Positions 8,701-17,786 of a stretch of 64,000 nucleotides of DNA are shown here, piece by piece. Origin of the DNA: Phaeobacter sp. A36a-5a (GTDB taxonomy: Bacteria; Pseudomonadota; Alphaproteobacteria; Rhodobacterales; Rhodobacteraceae). The stretch lies in NCBI RefSeq assembly GCF_037911135.1, contig NZ_JBBLYU010000002.1:310001-374000 (forward strand), written 5' to 3'. Below the pieces are notes generated by a model. The model searched no databases, had not been told where the DNA came from, and saw only the letters and a program-made list of their open reading frames with translations. The stretch's first letter is position 1; the number at the start of each line of letters is the position of its first letter. The translations under genes were made by a program, and so were the position numbers.

Positions 8701-9349
8701 TGGGGACTGCCACCTCGTGTATGGAATGACAGGGTGTGGTTCAACAGAGATGCCCCCCAAAGGTCAAGCGGAATCGCCCCCATCGTGTCCTTGCGACGCG
8801 GTTGAAGGGGGATTTCGTCCGATCCCTGGCGCAATTGCCGGATCAGGGCGGCATGTCGCCACCCGTCGGGCACGGCGCGCGGCCTACGACAGCAGTTCCA
8901 TGTCGTGGTGGATCAACCGGCGGTGCAGACCGCCCCGGGTGGGAGCGAGGGCGCGGCAAGGCTGCGGGAGGGCGGGACAGGGAACGGGGAGCTGGGAACG
9001 GGGAACGGGCGGGGCTGGGAGCGGGCGGGATTGAGACCGGGCGGGACTGGGCAGCGCGCGTGACTGGACCGCAAGAGACCGCGCGCCAAAGATGCCCGCA
9101 AGCATAAGGCACAAGACCCTCAGCGGCCGAGGGCGCCCGTTTTGCTGTGCCGAACCTGCCGGGGCCGAGCCGGTCGCCGGGAGTTCCTGCGCAGAACCGC
9201 CGGATCGCTGCGCCAGGACAAAGCAGAACCCGTGACTGGGCGGCGCGCGCAGACAGGGGGCAACCGAAACCAACCGAAACCAACCGGAACCAATCGGGGC
9301 CGATTGCGTAGATGGTCGCCGAAGGGCGGGGGACTGGGATGTCAGCGGA
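8701..9349. other. Gene-free, low-complexity spacer upstream of yidC
   Basis: About 650 bases without a supportable gene. It has a G-rich stretch built from imperfect GGGAACGGG / GGGAGCGGGCGGG units (about 8975-9060) and the CAACCGAAAC array at 9261-9300. Frames open here are compositional. The yidC promoter must lie in or before this segment if yidC is transcribed separately from the EAL gene. Confidence 0.6.
9261..9300. repeat. Four tandem 10-base repeats
   Basis: CAACCGAAAC occurs twice exactly, then CAACCGGAAC, then the diverged CAATCGGGGC, in register. Too short and unspaced for a CRISPR array; it may be a slipped-strand tract or a direct-repeat protein site just downstream of the EAL gene. 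Confidence 0.7.
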
Positions 9350-10894
9350 TCAGCTGCTGTGGCGCCCGATACTGGGGGCCTCCTGCAGCTTTGCCTCATG
9401 GGCGGCGATCCAGTCGAGAGTCTGATCAAAGGGCATCGGACGGCCAATGCCAAAGCCCTGCACGTGATCGCAGCCCAGCTGGGACAGGAGGGCGTGTTCG
9501 CCAACGGTCTCCACCCCTTCGGCGAGGGTTTCCAGCTCCAGCCGTTCGGCCATGGTCAGGATGGCGGCAATCAGCTTTTGCTGTTCGGGGTCGCGGTCGG
9601 CCTTCATGACGAAGGAGCGGTCGATCTTGATCCGGGATACGCGGAACCGCTGGACCGCCGCGATGGAGGCATGGCCGGTGCCGAAATCATCCAGATCAAT
9701 GCCGCAGCCCAATTCGCCAAGGGCGGCGATATTGCGGACGATCATGTCATCCGGGCGGTCGGTCATCACGGTTTCGAGGATCTCGACGCAGAGCCGGTCC
9801 GGGGTGAGGCCAAAACGCTCAAGCTCCCATTGAATACGCTCCACCAGATTGGCGTTGCGCAACTCGTCGGTGGCGAAATTCACACCGACCGAGGGGACAT
9901 GCAGGCCGGCGGCATCCCAGGCTTTGAGCGCGGTGAGCGCGTTGTAGAGCATGATTTCGCTCAATCGTTCCATCAGCCCGGCGCTCTCCAGATAGGGCAG
10001 GAAGGACATGGGCGCGATCATCCCGCGTACCGGATGGGACCAGCGGGCCAGCGCCTCAAACCCGGAGACACGGCCGGTGTCGGTGCAGATCTGCGGCTGG
10101 AACCAGGCCTGGATCTGACCGTTTTCCAGTGCCTCGGTCACCTCGTCGATCATGTCGCCGCGCGCCTTGCTGCGCTGATCCATTTCGGGGGAGAAGGCGC
10201 GAATGCCGGAGGGGCCATTGTTCTGCGCGTCCAGCAGGGCCGTGCAGGCGGCGCCCATCCAGTCGCTGCCTGCCGGTTTCGGGCTGCGGCTATGGAGGCA
10301 GAATCCGATGGAACAGGAAATATAGAGAGAGGCACCATCAACCGAAATCGGCTCTTCGATGGCGGCCTGAAGCCGTCCGGCCATCTGGATCGAGAGTTCC
10401 AGATCCATTTGCAACACCGGTGTGAGGCAGATGGCAAACCGAGAATCGCCAATCCGGGCGACATAGTCCTGCGGGCGCAGGATGGAGATGATGCGGTCGC
10501 CACAGCGGTTGACCAGCTGATCGGCGGTTTCCTGGCCGTGGCGCTGCGCCAGCTCCTTGAAGTCATCAAGCTCAAGCACAAACACGGCCGAGCGCAGGCC
10601 GGTATCCGCGGCGCTGTCATAAACTTCCGAGATGATTTCGCTGAACCCGTCGCGCATCATCATGCCGGTCAGGCTGTCGCGTGGCATGGCGGGGCGGCGG
10701 AAATAGGAAAAGCCACCGGAGGCGACAAGAACCAGCGGCAGGCCAAGAGCAACGGCCAGCAGCGCCACCTCGCCACCCATCCAGAAAGTTGCCAGTGTCA
10801 GGGCCGGCAAAAACGCAAGCAGCGGCGGCCCCAGCAGCACCGGGGCAATCCGTTTCCTGACCTGTGTCAGCGTCTGCGACAGCATTTTTGTCAT
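9350..10894 (-). CDS. Membrane GGDEF-EAL protein, predicted c-di-GMP phosphodiesterase
   Basis: A 514-residue protein. Two hydrophobic segments lie near residues 20-65, a degenerate GGDEF domain spans about 80-240, and an EAL domain about 245-500. The cyclase site reads RIGDSRF instead of GGDEF, so cyclase activity is unlikely. The EAL domain keeps its metal and catalytic residues: FEALARW (280-286), the Glu of VEILETVM, DLDDFGTGHASI, IKIDRSFV and ETLAEGVET. It should therefore hydrolyse c-di-GMP, perhaps allosterically tuned by the GGDEF remnant. The ATG is chosen over an upstream GTG because AAAGG sits 7 bases before it. It lies between ttcA and yidC. Confidence 0.9.
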   Translation of the reverse strand: MTKMLSQTLTQVRKRIAPVLLGPPLLAFLPALTLATFWMGGEVALLAVALGLPLVLVASGGFSYFRRPAMPRDSLTGMMMRDGFSEIISEVYDSAADTGLRSAVFVLELDDFKELAQRHGQETADQLVNRCGDRIISILRPQDYVARIGDSRFAICLTPVLQMDLELSIQMAGRLQAAIEEPISVDGASLYISCSIGFCLHSRSPKPAGSDWMGAACTALLDAQNNGPSGIRAFSPEMDQRSKARGDMIDEVTEALENGQIQAWFQPQICTDTGRVSGFEALARWSHPVRGMIAPMSFLPYLESAGLMERLSEIMLYNALTALKAWDAAGLHVPSVGVNFATDELRNANLVERIQWELERFGLTPDRLCVEILETVMTDRPDDMIVRNIAALGELGCGIDLDDFGTGHASIAAVQRFRVSRIKIDRSFVMKADRDPEQQKLIAAILTMAERLELETLAEGVETVGEHALLSQLGCDHVQGFGIGRPMPFDQTLDWIAAHEAKLQEAPSIGRHSS

Positions 10895-10960
10895 CTGTAG
10901 ACCTTTCACCTACGGCATGTGGTGCTGGCTACAGATTAAGGTCGCGGTCTGACCGGCAAG

Positions 10961-11848
10961 TTAACGCAAATCGGGAATTTCGTCCGAATCCGTCCCCAAA
11001 TCAGGTTTTTTCAACATAAGAGCGGAAAAATCGAACAGCTTGGGGTCCAGAAGATGCGAGGGGCGGGCATTCATCAAGGCCCGGAACATCACCTGACGGC
11101 GTCCGGGGCTGTTTGATTCCCACTGATCGAGGATCTGTTTCACCTGCTGGCGCTGCAACCCGTCCTGGCTGCCGCAGAGATCGCAGGGAATGATCGGATA
11201 ATTCAGAGCCTTGGCGAATTTTTCACAGTCCACCTCGGCGACATGGGCGAGGGGGCGAAACACGAACAGATCGCCCTCTTCATTGACCAGTTTCGGCGGC
11301 ATTGTTGCCAGACGACCCCCATGGAACAGGTTCATGAAGAAGGTTTCCAGAATGTCGTCGCGATGATGGCCGAGCACCACCGCAGAGCAGCCTTCCTCGC
11401 GCGCGATGCGGTAGAGGTTGCCCCGGCGCAGGCGCGAGCAGAGGGCGCAGAAGGTTCGGCCCTGCGGGACCTTATCCATCACGATACTATAGGTGTCCTG
11501 ATATTCGATGCGGTGCGGCACGCCCATCTTTTCCAGAAACTCCGGCAGCACGGTGGCCGGAAAACCGGGCTGGCCCTGATCGAGGTTGCAGGCCAGGAGA
11601 TCCACGGGCAGCAATCCCCGCCACTTCAGCTCGTAAAGCACCGCCAGCAGGGTATAGCTGTCCTTGCCGCCCGACAGGCAGACCAGCCATTTCGGCGTGC
11701 TGCCGTCCTCGCGCCGCTCGACCATGCCATATTGGTCAATCGCCTCACGGGCGTAGCGCACGATCCGTTTGCGGAGTTTCTTGAACTCCGTCGTCGAGGG
11801 GGCGCCGGCAAACAGCGGGTGGATATCGTCCAGATCATCATCAAGCAT
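10961..11848 (-). CDS. ttcA: tRNA 2-thiocytidine(32) synthetase TtcA
   Basis: A 295-residue PP-loop ATPase that thiolates C32 of certain tRNAs. The PP-loop is [15 protein letters not shown]; the cluster ligands are visible as [11 protein letters not shown] (CxxC) plus the later CDLCGSQ. Length is normal. It precedes the EAL gene by 66 bases in the same orientation. The family assignment is firm; the modified tRNA set is inferred. Confidence 0.94.
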   Translation of the reverse strand: MLDDDLDDIHPLFAGAPSTTEFKKLRKRIVRYAREAIDQYGMVERREDGSTPKWLVCLSGGKDSYTLLAVLYELKWRGLLPVDLLACNLDQGQPGFPATVLPEFLEKMGVPHRIEYQDTYSIVMDKVPQGRTFCALCSRLRRGNLYRIAREEGCSAVVLGHHRDDILETFFMNLFHGGRLATMPPKLVNEEGDLFVFRPLAHVAEVDCEKFAKALNYPIIPCDLCGSQDGLQRQQVKQILDQWESNSPGRRQVMFRALMNARPSHLLDPKLFDFSALMLKKPDLGTDSDEIPDLR

Positions 11849-11955
11849 GGGCGCGCCCTAGCCGAGGATCGGCGTTTTGCCAAGGAAAAAAGGTGATCCC
11901 GGTGGGTAGCAGGCTTCTGCCCGCCGGGATCGTCAGCCGGGATCGTCAGCCGGGA

Positions 11956-12207
11956 TCAGAAATAGGGGCGCGACGATGGCAGCCTGTCGGCGAGCGGCGG
12001 CAGGCCAATATCCCGGCGCAGATGGTTGCAGATCGGCAGCGTGCTGGCGCGTCTGCGCGGCGGGCTTTGTGCGGCAATCATCTGGCGCAGGATCGCCGTC
12101 AGGGTCCGGCGCAGACCAAGATCGGCCAGAATCTGCGCCAATGCGGCATGGGGGTCGCGGAGCGGGGTGGGAAATTGTGTAGATGTCATGCGTGTTTCCG
12201 GCTGCAT
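11956..12207 (-). CDS. Small DUF1127-like basic protein
   Basis: An 83-residue, arginine-rich protein. The C-terminal part reads ICNHLRRDIGLPPLADRL, matching the LxDIGL pattern of DUF1127 proteins, which are short, abundant in Rhodobacteraceae and in some cases tied to RNA metabolism or stress. The start MQPETRM is chosen because AAAGGA lies 9 bases upstream; the frame is open 26 codons further. A 20-codon open frame with a strong ribosome site lies 175 bases upstream on the same strand. The domain assignment is tentative. Confidence 0.55.
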   Translation of the reverse strand: MQPETRMTSTQFPTPLRDPHAALAQILADLGLRRTLTAILRQMIAAQSPPRRRASTLPICNHLRRDIGLPPLADRLPSSRPYF

Positions 12208-12381
12208 GCAGACGGGTCCTTTGTTGTGAAAGATGACAGATGTGCCCAGACCATGCAGCAAAGACGGGGTCGAAGACCGGATCAAAGACAGGCGTCGACG
12301 ATGGCTTCGCTAGGGGTGGTCTGGGATGGTACGATCAGATCGGGGCACATCAGTGCTGAGCCGCGATCAAGGCAGACTGGA

Positions 12382-12444
12382 TCAGGCGCGTGCCTGTCCC
12401 GTATAGCCCGCAGGAGCACGTCGCGATTGAACAAACTTATTCAT
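12382..12444 (-). CDS. Candidate 20-residue leader peptide
   Basis: On the minus strand GGAGGG, 6-7 bases before an ATG, opens a short frame MNKFVQSRRAPAGYTGQARA followed by TGA. A TATAGAT sequence just upstream could be a -10 box, giving a very short untranslated leader. The next gene on the strand is the small DUF1127-like frame. I recognise no homologue; the case rests only on the ribosome site and position. Confidence 0.4.
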   Translation of the reverse strand: MNKFVQSRRAPAGYTGQARA

Positions 12445-12574
12445 GAACAGCCCTCCTGCATCTATAGGTTGATCGTTTCAGAGCCTTAGCACGGCCCGAC
12501 TGCCCCGGTTATACCGGTATTCCATACTGTGGCAGAAATGGCGCGCAGCTTTGGCGGGCATCGGCCCGGACCGG

Positions 12575-12832
12575 TTATCGTCGATCTGCGGTCTTGTCAT
12601 GGCTGTGGTCACAGCCCGGCACCGGGTCGTAGCCATCGCCGCCAAACGGGTGGCAGCGGCCGATCCGGCGCAGCGTCAGCCATGCCCCACGGAGGGCGCC
12701 GTGTTTCTCCAGTGCCTCAAGCGCATAGGCCGAGCAGGTGGGCTGATAGCGGCAGTTGAAGCCGACCCAGGGGCTGAACAGCAGCCGATAGGCGCGCACG
12801 GGCAGGGCAAGGAGATGGGCCAGCGGGGTCAT
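12575..12832 (-). CDS. yidD: Membrane protein insertion efficiency factor YidD
   Basis: An 85-residue YidD/Haemolytic family protein with the full signature: [17 protein letters not shown], then a helix and [18 protein letters not shown]. It is thought to assist YidC at the inner membrane. Its place between rnpA and yidC matches the widespread rpmH-rnpA-yidD-yidC order, here interrupted by ttcA, the EAL gene and the small DUF1127-like gene. Confidence 0.95.
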   Translation of the reverse strand: MTPLAHLLALPVRAYRLLFSPWVGFNCRYQPTCSAYALEALEKHGALRGAWLTLRRIGRCHPFGGDGYDPVPGCDHSHDKTADRR

Positions 12833-12971
12833 GGGAGTTAGATAGGCAGAGTTGAGCGGTATGGCAATCAGGACCGCGCCTGAGTGCGGGGACAGCGGAG
12901 CCTCCTTCCCGTGGGGAGAGGGGCCGTGTGCTGCGCCAGTTCCCTGCCGGGCAAATCGCCTTCGGAAACGA

Positions 12972-13421
12972 TTACTTGCCGTGGATTTTCTTCAGCGCGT
13001 AGATGAGATCGTTTTGCAGATCTTCAAAGGGGCGCTCGGCGGTCTCTGTCGCGCGCCCGATCAGGACATAGTCCCAGCCGGACCGGCCATGCAGGGGCAG
13101 AATCAGCCGGGCGACTTCGCGCAGGCGGCGTTTGGCGCGGTTGCGGGCCACGGCATTGCCGACCTTCTTGGAGCAGGTAAAGCCCATGCGGATGGCATCG
13201 CCGCCGGCTTCGCTGTCCTGGCGGCGTTTGCGACCCTGCACCATCATTCCCTTGGTGCCCTGACGGCGGGCGCGTGCCGCCGCGAGAAAGTCGCGGCGTT
13301 TGGCGATCACCTCCGGGCGGGGCAGTGGGCGGTCCAAGGTATCAGATACGCAAACGGACACCGCCGGAGACCTGGTCCCTTGGGCAGCTGAGCCGTCCTT
13401 GGGGGTCTCCGGCGGTGTCAT
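12972..13421 (-). CDS. rnpA: Ribonuclease P protein component
   Basis: A 149-residue basic protein. The RNA-binding signature is [14 protein letters not shown], preceded by [12 protein letters not shown], as in all RnpA proteins. About 35 residues before [17 protein letters not shown] form an N-terminal extension compared with most homologues; the ATG at 13421 is used because it lies only 26 bases after the rpmH stop, but a later start is possible. It processes the 5' ends of tRNA precursors with RNase P RNA, which is not in this window. Confidence 0.93.
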   Translation of the reverse strand: MTPPETPKDGSAAQGTRSPAVSVCVSDTLDRPLPRPEVIAKRRDFLAAARARRQGTKGMMVQGRKRRQDSEAGGDAIRMGFTCSKKVGNAVARNRAKRRLREVARLILPLHGRSGWDYVLIGRATETAERPFEDLQNDLIYALKKIHGK

Positions 13422-13447
13422 GTCCGTCTGAACAGTGCTGGGCGCGA

Positions 13448-13582
13448 TTACGCGCTCAGCGACTTGCGACCGCGTGCGCGGCGTGCGTTCAGGATCTTGC
13501 GGCCTGCCTTGGTGGCCATGCGCGCACGGAAGCCGTGGCGGCGTTTGCGAACCAGGTTCGAAGGCTGATAGGTGCGTTTCAT
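13448..13582 (-). CDS. rpmH: 50S ribosomal protein L34
   Basis: A 44-residue L34: [18 protein letters not shown] through [18 protein letters not shown], complete and normal in length. The frame is open for 16 codons upstream, but MKRTYQPS is the universal L34 start. It is the first gene of the rpmH-rnpA-yidD run on the minus strand. Confidence 0.97.
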
Positions 13583-13956
13583 CGCTCCGGTCTCCAACTG
13601 TTTACATCGGGACGGCGCGGAATCGGCCACCCGGGGGTCTATCTCGAAGCCCGGTCTCTAGAAGGGAATGACCGGCGAGTCAAACCCCAAGGCGGTTGTT
13701 TTCTGCACGAAATGCAACATTTCCATGAAAACCGGGCGCTGAAGCCCCTTTAGCAGAAGATATTTGTAACAGACAGAGGCGCGCGCGCTGTTTGGCTCAC
13801 TTTTTTGCAGGCAATGATCAAGCGGGCGTGAAGATATCGCCCGTGGTCTCGTACCGGGGCCATTTAGCAGGTAGCCAGAGACACAGACCCGCCGCGTCTG
13901 CGGTGCCGACCATGACCGGCCAGCCACTGGCCCAAGACAGCAGGATTTGACCACCG
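13583..13956. promoter_or_regulatory. Divergent spacer between rpmH and the VTT gene
   Basis: About 370 bases between divergent starts. The rpmH-proximal part should contain the rpmH promoter, since that operon begins here, but I cannot single out convincing -35/-10 boxes. Frames open in it look compositional. No structured RNA was recognised. Confidence 0.4.
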
Positions 13957-14760
13957 ATGCCAGATCATCCCGAGCAGCCCGATATCGCGGAGCATTCTCC
14001 GGCCCAGCCCACCGCATCCGAATCGCGTGACAGGGCAGAGAAGAAACCGGCGCTGACGCGGTTCCTGCCGCTGACCGTGGTGCTGGTTGTTGCGGTGATC
14101 GGGGCGATGACGCTGGGCGATTACCTGACGTTTGAGACCCTGCGCGACAATCGGGTGGCGCTGATGGCGTTTCGCGATGAGAATTATCTGGGCCTCGTTG
14201 GCCTGTTTGTGCTGGCCTATGTGACAATTGTTGTCTTCTCGCTGCCGGGCGCCGCTGTGGCCTCCGTCACTGGCGGGTTCCTGTTTGGTCTGGTGGCGGG
14301 CACGCTGTTCAACGTGCTGGCAGCCACCATTGGTGCGGTTGGCATCTTTCTGGCGGCGCGCTGGGGGCTTGGAGCGATGCTGACCCACCGGCTGGAAGCG
14401 GCGGAGGGCCGCGTGCGCATCCTCAAACAGGCCCTGCGGGAAAATGAGATCGAGGTGCTGCTGCTGCTGCGGCTGGTGCCTGCGGTGCCGTTTTTTGTCG
14501 CCAATCTGCTGCCCGCGCTGGTCGGGGTGAAGCTGGTGAATTTCCTGTGGACCACGGCGGTGGGGATCATCCCCGGCGCCATCGTCTTTACTTGGATTGG
14601 CGTGGGCCTTGGTGCGGTGTTTGACCGGGGCGGGACACCTGATCTGTCGCTGTTGTGGGAGCCGTTTGTGATCGGGCCGATCCTTGGTCTGTGCGTGTTG
14701 GCGGCGCTGCCCATCCTGCTGAAGAAACGCCGTCCCGCGGCCTCCGGAAAGGACCAGTGA
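13957..14760 (+). CDS. TVP38/TMEM64 (VTT domain) membrane protein
   Basis: A 267-residue integral membrane protein with a charged cytoplasmic N-terminus (about 30 residues) and six or so hydrophobic segments. The SNARE-associated/VTT core is visible as LPGAAVASVTGGFLFG, then a glycine-rich helix and FLAARWGLGAML. Relatives of the DedA superfamily take part in lipid scrambling or membrane homeostasis. The stop is two bases before the start of the flavin reductase gene, so the two are co-expressed; the same pairing is common in Proteobacteria. Confidence 0.88.
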   Translation: MPDHPEQPDIAEHSPAQPTASESRDRAEKKPALTRFLPLTVVLVVAVIGAMTLGDYLTFETLRDNRVALMAFRDENYLGLVGLFVLAYVTIVVFSLPGAAVASVTGGFLFGLVAGTLFNVLAATIGAVGIFLAARWGLGAMLTHRLEAAEGRVRILKQALRENEIEVLLLLRLVPAVPFFVANLLPALVGVKLVNFLWTTAVGIIPGAIVFTWIGVGLGAVFDRGGTPDLSLLWEPFVIGPILGLCVLAALPILLKKRRPAASGKDQ

Positions 14761-14762
14761 CC

Positions 14763-16184
14763 ATGCAAGAGCTAACCTGCGATCTTCTTGTGATCGGCGC
14801 CGGGTCGGGCGGTCTCTCTGTTGCGGCAGGGGCAAGTCAGATGGGCGCGGATGTCGTGCTGCTGGAAGGGCACAAGATGGGCGGCGACTGTCTGAACTAT
14901 GGCTGCGTGCCGTCGAAATCGCTGCTGGCCAGCGCCAAGGTGGCCTATGGGCAGGCCCATGCCAGCGCCTATGGTGTCGCTGATCAGCTGCCGGTGGTGG
15001 ATTACGCCGCCGCCAAGGACCACGTGCAGGACGTGATCGCGACCATCGCCCCGGTCGACAGCCAGGAGCGGTTCGAAGGGTTTGGTGTGCGGGTGATCCG
15101 CGCCTATGGACGGTTTGTCGATGATCGCGTGGTCGAGGCCGGGGAGCACCGCATCACCGCCCGGCGCATCGTGATTGCCACCGGATCCTCGCCCCTGGTG
15201 CCCCCAATCGACGGGCTGGCCGATGTGCCCTATTATACCAATGAGACGCTGTTTGACCTGCGCGAGCGGCCCGATCACCTGCTGATCATCGGCGGTGGTC
15301 CGATTGGCATGGAGATGGCGCAGGCGCACATCCGGCTGGGCAGTCAGGTCACGGTGATCGAGGGCGATAAGGCGCTGGGCAAGGACGACCCGGAGCTGGC
15401 GGCCATCGTGCTGGAGCAGCTGCGCGAGGAGGGCGTCGAGATTGCCGAAGGCGCGCAGGCGGAAACTGTCGCCTCCACCGAGGAGGGCGGCATTCGCGTC
15501 ACCGCGAAGGATGGCCGGGTGTTCGACGGCAGCCACCTCCTGATGGCGGTGGGGCGCAAGGCCAATATCGACCGGCTGAATCTGGAGGCCGCCGGTGTCG
15601 AGACCAACCGCGCGGGCGTGGTGGTGGACGACAGCCTGCGCAGCAGCAACCGCCGGGTCTATGCCATTGGCGATGTCGCGGGCGGGATGCAGTTCACCCA
15701 TGTGGCGGGCTATCATGCCAGTGTGATCATCCGGTCGATCCTGTTCGGCCTGCCGTCGAAGGCCAAGACCAGCCATATTCCCTGGGCCACCTATACCGCG
15801 CCCGAGCTGGCGCAGGTCGGGCTCACAGAGGCGCAGGCGCGCGAGAAACATGGCGACCGGATGGAGGTGGCGCGGTTCGACTATCACCACAACGACCGCG
15901 CGCTGGCCGAACGTCATTGCACCGGCCTGATCAAGGTCATGGTGGTCAAGGGGCGCCCGGTCGGCGCCTCTGTCGTGGGGCATCAGGCGGGGGAGCTGGT
16001 GGCGCTGTGGTCGATGGCCATCGCCAATAACCTGAAGATGAGTGGGGTCGCGGCCATGGTGGCGCCCTATCCCACCATTTCAGAAGTGAATAAACGCGTC
16101 GCAGGGGCCTATTTCTCGCCACGGCTTTTTGATAGTCCAATGGTGAAACGAGTGGTGCAATTTGTGCAGCGCTGGCTCCCGTAA
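14763..16184 (+). CDS. FAD-dependent pyridine nucleotide-disulfide oxidoreductase (MerA/Lpd-like)
   Basis: A 473-residue flavoprotein. The FAD loop is LLVIGAGSGGLSVAAGA, the redox-active disulfide GGDCLNYGCVPSKSLL, the NAD(P) loop IIGGGPIGMEMAQA, and the second FAD segment VYAIGDVAGGMQFTHVA. The dimerisation domain ends with PYPTISEVNKR. There is no N-terminal metal-binding domain and no lipoyl-complex gene nearby, so it is a stand-alone reductase rather than a proven mercuric reductase or dihydrolipoamide dehydrogenase. AAAGGA precedes the ATG; earlier in-frame codons belong to the overlapping VTT gene. Confidence 0.9.
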   Translation: MQELTCDLLVIGAGSGGLSVAAGASQMGADVVLLEGHKMGGDCLNYGCVPSKSLLASAKVAYGQAHASAYGVADQLPVVDYAAAKDHVQDVIATIAPVDSQERFEGFGVRVIRAYGRFVDDRVVEAGEHRITARRIVIATGSSPLVPPIDGLADVPYYTNETLFDLRERPDHLLIIGGGPIGMEMAQAHIRLGSQVTVIEGDKALGKDDPELAAIVLEQLREEGVEIAEGAQAETVASTEEGGIRVTAKDGRVFDGSHLLMAVGRKANIDRLNLEAAGVETNRAGVVVDDSLRSSNRRVYAIGDVAGGMQFTHVAGYHASVIIRSILFGLPSKAKTSHIPWATYTAPELAQVGLTEAQAREKHGDRMEVARFDYHHNDRALAERHCTGLIKVMVVKGRPVGASVVGHQAGELVALWSMAIANNLKMSGVAAMVAPYPTISEVNKRVAGAYFSPRLFDSPMVKRVVQFVQRWLP

Positions 16185-16200
16185 CGCCGGAAGGGGCTGA

Positions 16201-17589
16201 ATGCTCAATACGCTTTCAGGCAGATTCCTGATCCTGACCACGGTCTTCGTGATGTTGGCCGAGATCCTGATCTTTGTGCCCTCCGTATCTCGGTTCCGTC
16301 TCGATTATCTGGCCGACCGTCTGGAGCGGGCGCAGATCGCGTCGCTGGCGCTATTGGCCGATGATATGCTGGACACCGAGCTGGAGGCGGAGCTTTTGGA
16401 GAATGCCGGTGTCTTCAACGTGGTTCTGCGGCGGGACGAAGTGCGCCAGCTGGTGCTGTCCTCACCGATCCCGGCGCCGATTTCGGGCACTTATGATCTG
16501 CGGATGAGCAGCCCGTTTGCACTGATCGGCCATGCCATGCAGCGGCTGGTCACGCCGGAAAACCAGATCATCCGGGTGATTGGGGCGCCGGTGCGCGACG
16601 CTGGTCTTCTGATTGAAATCACGATTGAAACCAAGGGTCTGCGCGATGCGATGATTGACTACGGGCTGCGTATTCTGCTGCTCTCTGCGGTGATCTCGAT
16701 CTTTACTGCCGTTCTGCTGTTTGCTGCGGTGCGCCGGTTCATGGTGAAGCCGATCAAGGGGGTCATCGGCTATATGCAGCGCTATGCGGCGGCGCCGGAG
16801 GATGCCCGTGGGATCATCCACCCCAGCGCCGGTGTGCGTGAGCTGCGCGAGGCCGAAGAGGCGCTGATGCAGTTGCAGACCGAGCTCACCCATGCGCTGA
16901 AACAGCGCGAACGGCTGGCCCAGCTGGGCGGCGCTGTTGCCAAGGTCAGCCATGATCTGCGCAATATCCTGACCTCGGCGCAGCTGTTCACCGACCGTAT
17001 CGAGATGAGCGAAGACCCCCTGGTGCGGCGCCTCGCGCCAAAGCTGGTGAATTCGATCACCCGCGCTGTCTCGCTCTGTGAGGGGACATTGGCCTTTGGC
17101 CGGGCAGAGGAGCCGGCGCCGACCTTTGGCCGGGTTGCACTACACGGTCAGGTGGAGGACATCCTGGAAAGCGAGAGCCTGGCCGGCGGAGCGGAGGGGC
17201 GTGTCACCTTCCGCAATGAGGTGCCCGTCGATCTGAGCCTGCGGGCGGATCCCGAGCAGCTGTTCCGCATCGTGATGAACCTGGTGCGCAATGCCCGTCA
17301 GGCGATCGAGGCCAGCGGTCAGCCGGGGCAGATCACCCTGTCTGCGCGCGAAGATCACGAGGCCTGGTGGATCTCCGTCACCGATACCGGCCCCGGCCTG
17401 CCGGTGAAAGCGCGGGAGAATCTCTTTACCCCGTTTCAGGGCGGCATCCGCAAGGGCGGCACCGGCCTTGGCCTTGCCATCGCCGACGAACTGGCCCGCG
17501 GCCATGGCGGCATGGTGGTCCTGCGCGACACCGGTCCTGAGGGCACGGTATTCGATATCTGTCTGCCCAAGGGCGACGGCACTCTTTGA
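16201..17589 (+). CDS. Membrane sensor histidine kinase (HAMP), orphan
   Basis: A 462-residue kinase with two transmembrane segments (about residues 7-27 and 155-180) flanking a roughly 130-residue periplasmic sensor, then HAMP. The phosphoacceptor region is KVSHDLRNILTSAQL and the ATPase boxes are NLVRNARQAIE (N), DTGPGLP (G1) and GGTGLGLAIADEL (G2). The acceptor reads SHDLRN rather than the usual SHE(L/F)RTP, so the family is a diverged HisKA. No response regulator lies next to it. GGAAGGGG sits before the ATG. The signal is unknown. Confidence 0.9.
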   Translation: MLNTLSGRFLILTTVFVMLAEILIFVPSVSRFRLDYLADRLERAQIASLALLADDMLDTELEAELLENAGVFNVVLRRDEVRQLVLSSPIPAPISGTYDLRMSSPFALIGHAMQRLVTPENQIIRVIGAPVRDAGLLIEITIETKGLRDAMIDYGLRILLLSAVISIFTAVLLFAAVRRFMVKPIKGVIGYMQRYAAAPEDARGIIHPSAGVRELREAEEALMQLQTELTHALKQRERLAQLGGAVAKVSHDLRNILTSAQLFTDRIEMSEDPLVRRLAPKLVNSITRAVSLCEGTLAFGRAEEPAPTFGRVALHGQVEDILESESLAGGAEGRVTFRNEVPVDLSLRADPEQLFRIVMNLVRNARQAIEASGQPGQITLSAREDHEAWWISVTDTGPGLPVKARENLFTPFQGGIRKGGTGLGLAIADELARGHGGMVVLRDTGPEGTVFDICLPKGDGTL

Positions 17590-17709
17590 CGCCGCCGTGC
17601 CCGAAATCCGCGCGTCGGAACGCCCCAATCGCAAAAAGAAGAAAACCTGCGGCAATCTGACATTTTGGACTTGCACCCCCGCGCCGCTACGCTTAAACCC
17701 CGCCGCAGT

Positions 17710-17786
17710 GGACCGATAGCTCAGCTGGATAGAGTACTTGACTACGAATCAAGGGGTCGGGGGTTCGAATCCTCCTCGGTCCGCCA
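17710..17786 (+). tRNA. tRNA-Arg (ACG)
   Basis: A complete 77-base cloverleaf. Acceptor GGACCGA pairs with TCGGTCC before discriminator G and an encoded CCA. The anticodon stem is CTTGA/TCAAG with ACG at 17744-17746, and the T loop is TTCGAAT. The core-like gene order ends here and accessory genes follow, so its 3' end is a candidate integration site; no second copy of the 3' end was noticed in the window. Confidence 0.96.

Noticed and set aside
6955-8805. Long plus-strand frame of about 616 codons opposite yidC
   Set aside because: His/Gln/Arg/Gly-rich translation typical of the antisense frame of a high-GC gene; no motif, and yidC is certain.
9359-10900. Long plus-strand frame opposite the EAL gene
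   Set aside because: Mirror frame of a confident EAL protein; no domain and biased composition.
14763-16184. Mercuric reductase
   Set aside because: The redox motif fits, but there is no metal-binding N-terminus, no C-terminal vicinal cysteine pair and no mer genes.
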